A stretch of DNA of 64,000 nucleotides from Hennigella sp045617465 (GTDB lineage: Bacteria > Bacillota_I > Bacilli_A > Mycoplasmatales > Mycoplasmoidaceae). Positions 60,194-64,000 of the stretch are shown here, piece by piece. The position numbers and the translations under genes are program-made. Within the stretch, counting starts at the first letter, position 1. Each line of letters begins with the position of its first letter. The stretch is from the NCBI GenBank assembly GCA_045617465.1, contig JAZLIQ010000004.1, positions 54,491-118,490 on the forward strand, written 5' to 3'. The notes under the pieces were generated by a model. It did not search any database, was not told where the DNA came from, and saw only the letters and a program-made list of their open reading frames with translations.

Positions 60194-60815
60194 GGATGAG
60201 AAGCTTTTTCTAAAATATAAAAAGCAATTTGCTTTTCTTTTTAATGATGAAACATTAGCTTCCTTATTATCAAATCATTTCGATAGTAAAGGTTGTTATA
60301 TTGTTTTTATCATTGCTATCTTACAAAACAAACTGGAAAAAGACAAAGTTCTTAATCATTTAAAAATTAATAAAGATGAGTGAGTTCAGTTATTTTCTCA
60401 ACTTTATAAAAATCAAGAAATTATCAATCTATATAAAAAGCTCGAAATCAACCCCATTGTTCCTTTGGAACAAACAATAGAAAAATTTGAATATTTTAAT
60501 CCTTTTATTAATTCATTGATTGACTTTTTAAAACAACATGAATTAAATACAAATATTCATGAAACAAAAATAAAGCAATTATTGGTTAGTGTTTTTGGTT
60601 ATCTTTTATATAACCATATTGGATGTAATCTTCCATATGATATAGAAAAGATCTTAACTGATCATGAATATGACACTAAATATACAATAATTTTGAATAA
60701 CACAAAATTATTTGCTGAAGCAAAAAAGCAAATTATAGATGTGTTTGGTGAAACAATAAATGATTTAATTGTTCTTTTGTTAGGAATGAATAAACAATTA
60801 AATTTAGATAAATAA
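60186..60815 (+). CDS. Uncharacterised protein coupled to hrcA
   Basis: 209 residues. Mostly helical: LFLKYKKQFAFLFNDETLAS, EYFNPFINSLIDFLKQHELN and IKQLLVSVFGYLLYNHIGCN; no membrane helix or motif is recognised. It overlaps hrcA by 8 nt, so it is translated with it. It ends one base before the convergent fmt stop. One TGA Trp. Function unknown. Confidence 0.65.
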
Positions 60816-61757
60816 CTATTTAAATAGTCTTCCAACTTTAAATGGGTGGTTACCATTTACTATTTGACTAATTAATAATGGTTTTTTACCAGCCATTTGA
60901 ATAAGTTCTAACTTGATTGCGTTTTGTCCACAGGCTACAATCATTTCCTTATTAGTCAAAGAAATAATAGATCCAGGTGCTGCATTTGCATATGATTGGA
61001 CAGGTGTGGCTTTATGAATCTTAATTATTTGATCTTCATATGTTGTGTATGCGATTGGAACATTATAAAGACCTCTAATTAAAGCATCAACCTCTAAATT
61101 AGATTTTCTTCAATTAATTTTTTCATCATCTCTAGTGATGTTGTAACCAAAGGTTACTTTGCTTTCGTCTTGGACTATTGATTTAAGATTCTTATCAAAC
61201 AATAATTTAAAATCTTTTGATAAGATATCTCCGGCTAAAACACAAAGCTTATCATATAAAGACGCATATGTTTCTTGAGGATCTATATTAATAGGATATT
61301 GTTTAATAATGTTACCAGCATCCATTTTTTTATCCATATACATCAATGAGAAACCGGTAGTCTTTTCTTGATTAATGATTGCTCATTGTATAGGAGCTCC
61401 ACCTCTTAGTTTAGGCAATAATGATGCATGTAAGTTAACACATTTATATTGTGGCAATTCTAAAATATTGGATGGGATAAATTGTCCAAAAGCACATGTA
61501 AAAATTAAATCTGGATTTAATTCTTTAATTTTCTCATATAGATTAGAAACTTTGGCGTCTTGTAAAATAGGAATGTTGTGATCCAATGCTAATTGTTTAA
61601 CTGGTGAAAAAATAATTTCTTTGTGTCTGCCAGTTGGTTTATCTGGTTGACACACTACAGCAACAACATCAATATCTTTATGTTCTAAAATAGCAGCAAG
61701 ACATACTGCTGCTATCTTTGGAGTGCCCATAAAAATAACTTTGTTATTTGCTGCCAT
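60816..61757 (-). CDS. fmt: Methionyl-tRNA formyltransferase
   Basis: 313 residues. FMGTPKIAAVCLAAI, CQPDKPTGRHKEI, NLHASLLPKLRGGAPIQ with the catalytic His, and the SLMYMDKKMDAGN segment fit the formyltransferase fold. The C-terminal OB domain is RLFK-ending. It formylates Met-tRNA. TGA Trp (PIQWAIIN). Start overlaps the end of the next gene by 14 nt. Confidence 0.94.
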
Positions 61758-62421
61758 GTTTTTGAGCCCTCTTTTGTTTTCTTAATAAACGCTTCTCTTC
61801 TTTTTTCTTTTGAGCAGCTTTTTGTTTTGCCATACGTTTTTCGATTGCAGCATTCTTTTCTGCTTCAGCAACTCTAACTGGTGCAATTCATTCCATTTCA
61901 GTATCGTAATCTAATTCATGATGAATAACAATCTTACGATCATAGTTTTTCTTATCAATCTTTTTATTGATTACTTCACATTCAAAACAACGTGGATTGT
62001 CTTTCTCTCCAGTTTTAGTATCTCTAGTTTGAAATACAACAACAAATAAATCTCTTGCAGCAGGAGCTTTTAATTGTTTTTTGCCTCGTGCTTTTAAGTC
62101 TTCATTTAGTTCTTTTCTTTGTCATTTACGAATTTTTAATTCGTAATTCTTGTTTTTCTTGTATTGATCTGAACCATTTGGTCTAATTGCATCAATATGA
62201 TCTCTTTTGCAAACATAACTGTCAACAAGTTCTTTTCCTTGTTCACCATTGTCTTTTAAAAATTGTTTGATTGTTTTTCAAACTTCGTCTTTATTTTTTC
62301 TTGAAGAAAGGAAGGGGTTAGCTTCTCTGTTTGCTTTACGTTTTTTATATCAAGCAAAAATAGCTATACCAACAATTACAACAAGTAATAAAGGCATTAT
62401 TCCGCCTAATGTTCCACCCAT
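61744..62421 (-). CDS. Membrane-anchored basic protein of unknown function
   Basis: 225 residues. The N-terminal GGIMPLLLVVIVGIAIFAWY is one membrane anchor. The cytosolic part has a middle domain (VWKTIKQFLKDNGEQGKELV then AARDLFVVVFQTRD) and a Lys/Arg/Gln-rich C-terminus (MAKQKAAQKKKEEKRLLRKQ). No family is recognised. AGGAGG lies 7 nt upstream of the ATG and TATAAT at 62446-62451. Five TGA Trp codons. It precedes fmt. Confidence 0.65.
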
Positions 62422-62445
62422 ACGCTAACCTCCTGTAGTTTTTAG

Positions 62446-62482
62446 ATTATATTTTATTTATATTAAAAATATGTATTATAAT
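62446..62482. promoter_or_regulatory. Divergent promoters for the membrane-anchored gene and rpsT
   Basis: TATAAT on the minus strand at 62446-62451 (with AGGAGG before the ATG) and on the plus strand at 62477-62482 (with AAGGA before rpsT). They are not arranged in a palindrome. Confidence 0.5.
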
Positions 62483-62512
62483 TATAAAACAAAAAATTAA
62501 GGATTTTGACAT

Positions 62513-62761
62513 ATGGCAAACATTAAATCAAATATAAAAACAAAGAAACAATCTGATAAGAAGCATGCTAAAAATGCTAGGGCATTAGATACTTTGAGAA
62601 AAAACACAAAGAAAGTTAGATCTAGCAAAGATGCAAAAGATCTAAACACTCTTTATTCTAATGCTGATAGCTTAAGCAGAAAACATGTTATTCACAGAAA
62701 CAAAGCTAACAGAATTAAATCAAGAAATGCTAAAGCAGCAAATAAGGCAGCAAAGAAATAA
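62513..62761 (+). CDS. rpsT: 30S ribosomal protein S20
   Basis: 82 residues. MANIKSNIKTKKQSDKKHAK at the start and IHRNKANRIKSRNAKAANKA at the end, the S20 signature. Basic throughout. The stop overlaps the next ATG (TAATG). Confidence 0.95.
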   Translation: MANIKSNIKTKKQSDKKHAKNARALDTLRKNTKKVRSSKDAKDLNTLYSNADSLSRKHVIHRNKANRIKSRNAKAANKAAKK

Positions 62762-63315
62762 TGAAACTATCAACTAAAATTTTAACAGCATTACTACCAG
62801 CAGTAGTATTAGGAACTACAGTTCCTGCTACTGTTTCTTGTAGTTGTGGCGGTAACAGTTATGTTATCAACTATGGTGATGATGTTAACTGTAAAGATGA
62901 AAAAGCAGAAAACTACCACAGTCTTGATGATGTGAAGAATGCAGTAAAGTCTAAAGCTTTAAAAGAACCTGCGGGGCAAATTACATCTGATACGCTAGAA
63001 GGTGTAAATGACGAAATTTACAAAGAAGAAAATGTCCAAGTGACTTACTATGACATTATTGCTTCTAGAGTTTTTGTTGAACAAAACCCAGAGTTCACTT
63101 TATCAAATTGGAAATTTGATAAAGACAATCTACATATTACTTTTGCACTGGATGGTGTTTCTTGTGATTTATTCCAAGATCCCACATCGCCTTACTCATA
63201 CAGTCCTGAAAAGAAATGTGTTGTTGTTTCAATTAGAGAAATAATCGATTCTAATGTGTCAATTTTATACTTGCCTTCATACCGCTTTAGTGATTGCACA
63301 TTTGTACCAGAATAG
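62761..63315 (+). CDS. Putative lipoprotein
   Basis: 184 residues. Signal KLSTKILTALLPAVVLGTTV with lipobox PATVSC (Cys near residue 27). The body has KAENYHSLDDVKNAVKSKAL, QVTYYDIIASRVFVEQNPEF and a C-terminal YRFSDCTFVPE; extra Cys residues are present. No family recognised, and it does not align clearly with the 47191/47973 pair. It sits between rpsT and greA, coupled by TAATG. Confidence 0.72.
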   Translation: MKLSTKILTALLPAVVLGTTVPATVSCSCGGNSYVINYGDDVNCKDEKAENYHSLDDVKNAVKSKALKEPAGQITSDTLEGVNDEIYKEENVQVTYYDIIASRVFVEQNPEFTLSNWKFDKDNLHITFALDGVSCDLFQDPTSPYSYSPEKKCVVVSIREIIDSNVSILYLPSYRFSDCTFVPE

Positions 63316-63327
63316 AAAGGACACTTT

Positions 63328-63810
63328 ATGGCAGATAAAATACTTTTAACAAAAGAAAAAGAAGCTGAAATTAAAAAACAATTAGAACAGCTTATTCATG
63401 AAGAAAGACCAAAAGTTATTAAAGCTATTCAAGAAGCTAGAGAACAAGGTGACCTTTCTGAAAATGCTGACTACGATGCAGCTAAAAATAGACAAGCTGA
63501 AATTGAAGCAAGAATTAAAGAATATCAAGCAATCATCGATCATGCTGAAATTATTGATGATAAACCATCAAAAAAATCAACTAACAGAGTTAAAGTTGGA
63601 ACTAAGGTAAAAATCTTAGATATGTCTGACGATGAAACATATGAATATGCTATCGTTGGTGAAGTAGAAGCAGACCCAGACCAAGACAAAATCTCTAACG
63701 TTTCTCCTCTAGCAATGGCTGTTCTAGACCATGAAGAAGGACAGATTGTTGAGATTAAAGGCGTAGAGAAACCTTATAAAGTTAAAATCCTTAAAATTTC
63801 TCGCTTATAA
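63328..63810 (+). CDS. greA: Transcription elongation factor GreA
   Basis: 160 residues. Coiled-coil N-terminus (LTKEKEAEIKKQLEQLIHEE; ARE-type REQGDLSENADYDAAKNRQA with the acidic tip) and C-terminal FKBP-like domain (SNVSPLAMAVLDHEEGQI). It rescues backtracked polymerase. AGAAAGGA ribosome-binding site at the end of the preceding gene. Confidence 0.96.
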   Translation: MADKILLTKEKEAEIKKQLEQLIHEERPKVIKAIQEAREQGDLSENADYDAAKNRQAEIEARIKEYQAIIDHAEIIDDKPSKKSTNRVKVGTKVKILDMSDDETYEYAIVGEVEADPDQDKISNVSPLAMAVLDHEEGQIVEIKGVEKPYKVKILKISRL

Positions 63811-63812
63811 GA

Positions 63813-63842
63813 TATAATATAAAGCACGTCAAAAAAACGTGC
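63813..63842 (+). promoter_or_regulatory. tRNA promoter and leader hairpin
   Basis: TATAAT at 63813-63818 directly before a hairpin GCACGT / ACGTGC (63824-63842). It may start the tRNA-Tyr transcript and/or end greA; no T-run follows. Confidence 0.45.
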
Positions 63843-63849
63843 AATTAAT

Positions 63850-63934
63850 GGACAGATAGCGAAGCGGCCAAACGCAGCTGACTGTAAATCAGCCTCCCTC
63901 GGATTCAGTGGTTCAAATCCACTTCTGTCCACCA
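63850..63934 (+). tRNA. tRNA-Tyr (anticodon GUA), CCA encoded
   Basis: Acceptor GGACAGA / TCTGTCC, anticodon loop CTGTAAA in stem CTGA-TCAG, long variable arm (CCTCCCTCGGATTCAGTG region) as in class II tRNAs, T-loop GTTCAAATC and encoded CCA. Confidence 0.94.
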
Positions 63935-63939
63935 TTAAT

Positions 63940-64000
63940 TGGGTTGTAGCCAAGCGGTAAGGCATCAGATTTTGATTCTGACATGCGTTGGTTCGAATCC
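63940..64000 (+). tRNA. tRNA-Gln (anticodon UUG), truncated at window end
   Basis: Starts TGGGTTG, then D arm, anticodon loop TTTTGAT (UUG) and T-loop GTTCGAATCC; the 3' acceptor strand and CCA lie outside the window. The gene follows tRNA-Tyr by 5 nt. Confidence 0.9.

Noticed and set aside
1..64000. CRISPR arrays, insertion sequences, prophage genes, rRNA
   Set aside because: No direct-repeat arrays, transposase, integrase or rRNA sequences were seen.

Overview
The window is a dense, AT-rich stretch of a Mollicutes chromosome (Mycoplasma in the broad sense). The decisive sign is the genetic code. Dozens of obvious housekeeping genes (rpoA, secY, rplE, metG, lysS, glpK, tsaD) are only full length if in-frame TGA is read as Trp, while TAA and TAG act as stops; TGG is also used. 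The small housekeeping gene set, the lipoproteins with a Cys lipobox, PotABCD, the KtrAB-type K+ system, the NadD-YqeK fusion and the ParE/ParC pair all fit. I cannot name the species. The long Ala/Lys/Glu-rich tails on several ribosomal proteins may help place it.

Layout: 1-1242 (+) holds the end of a KtrA/TrkA subunit and a GT8 glycosyltransferase. 1239-9986 (-) holds an alpha/beta hydrolase, a UPF0104-type membrane protein, mtnN, nadD-yqeK, yqeG, parC and parE. 10037-12167 (+) holds nicotinate phosphoribosyltransferase and a multi-pass membrane protein. 12160-17838 (-) holds rpe, a degenerate AsnA-like protein, lysS, hpf, a DJ-1/PfpI protein and metG. 17921-33388 (-) is the complete S10-spc-alpha ribosomal super-operon, rpsJ to rplQ, including secY, adk, map, infA and rpoA; rpmD (L30) is absent. 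33646-41702 (-) holds a BspA-like repeat lipoprotein, ridA, prs, two conserved proteins and a heterodimeric ABC exporter. 41761-47163 holds tRNA-Arg(CCU), a lysophospholipase-like protein, glpK, ktrB, trmL and rubrerythrin. 47191-50845 (-) is a metK - DivIVA-like - trigger-factor-like - lipoprotein - lipoprotein operon. 50846-51257 is a non-coding block with a putative SAM riboswitch and two small-RNA-like units. 51258-59040 (-) holds a small protein, tsaD, potD/C/B/A and a double-HAD protein. 59171-64000 holds hrcA and a partner, fmt with a membrane-anchored protein on the other strand, rpsT, a lipoprotein, greA, tRNA-Tyr and a truncated tRNA-Gln.

Genes are packed with 1-20 nt overlaps (TAATG junctions are common). 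Several factor-independent terminators are built into the 3' ends of coding regions. Divergent gene heads carry perfect AT-rich palindromes with mirrored TATAAT boxes.

Most notable: (i) a miniature SAM-I-like riboswitch without P4 but with a covarying pseudoknot and an attenuator upstream of metK; (ii) an AsnA-fold protein that has lost catalytic motifs, next to lysS; (iii) a trigger-factor C-domain protein without a PPIase domain, in an operon with two paralogous lipoproteins; (iv) tandem small-RNA-like units with complementary loops; (v) symmetric bidirectional promoters. All calls come from reading the sequence; no database search was run.
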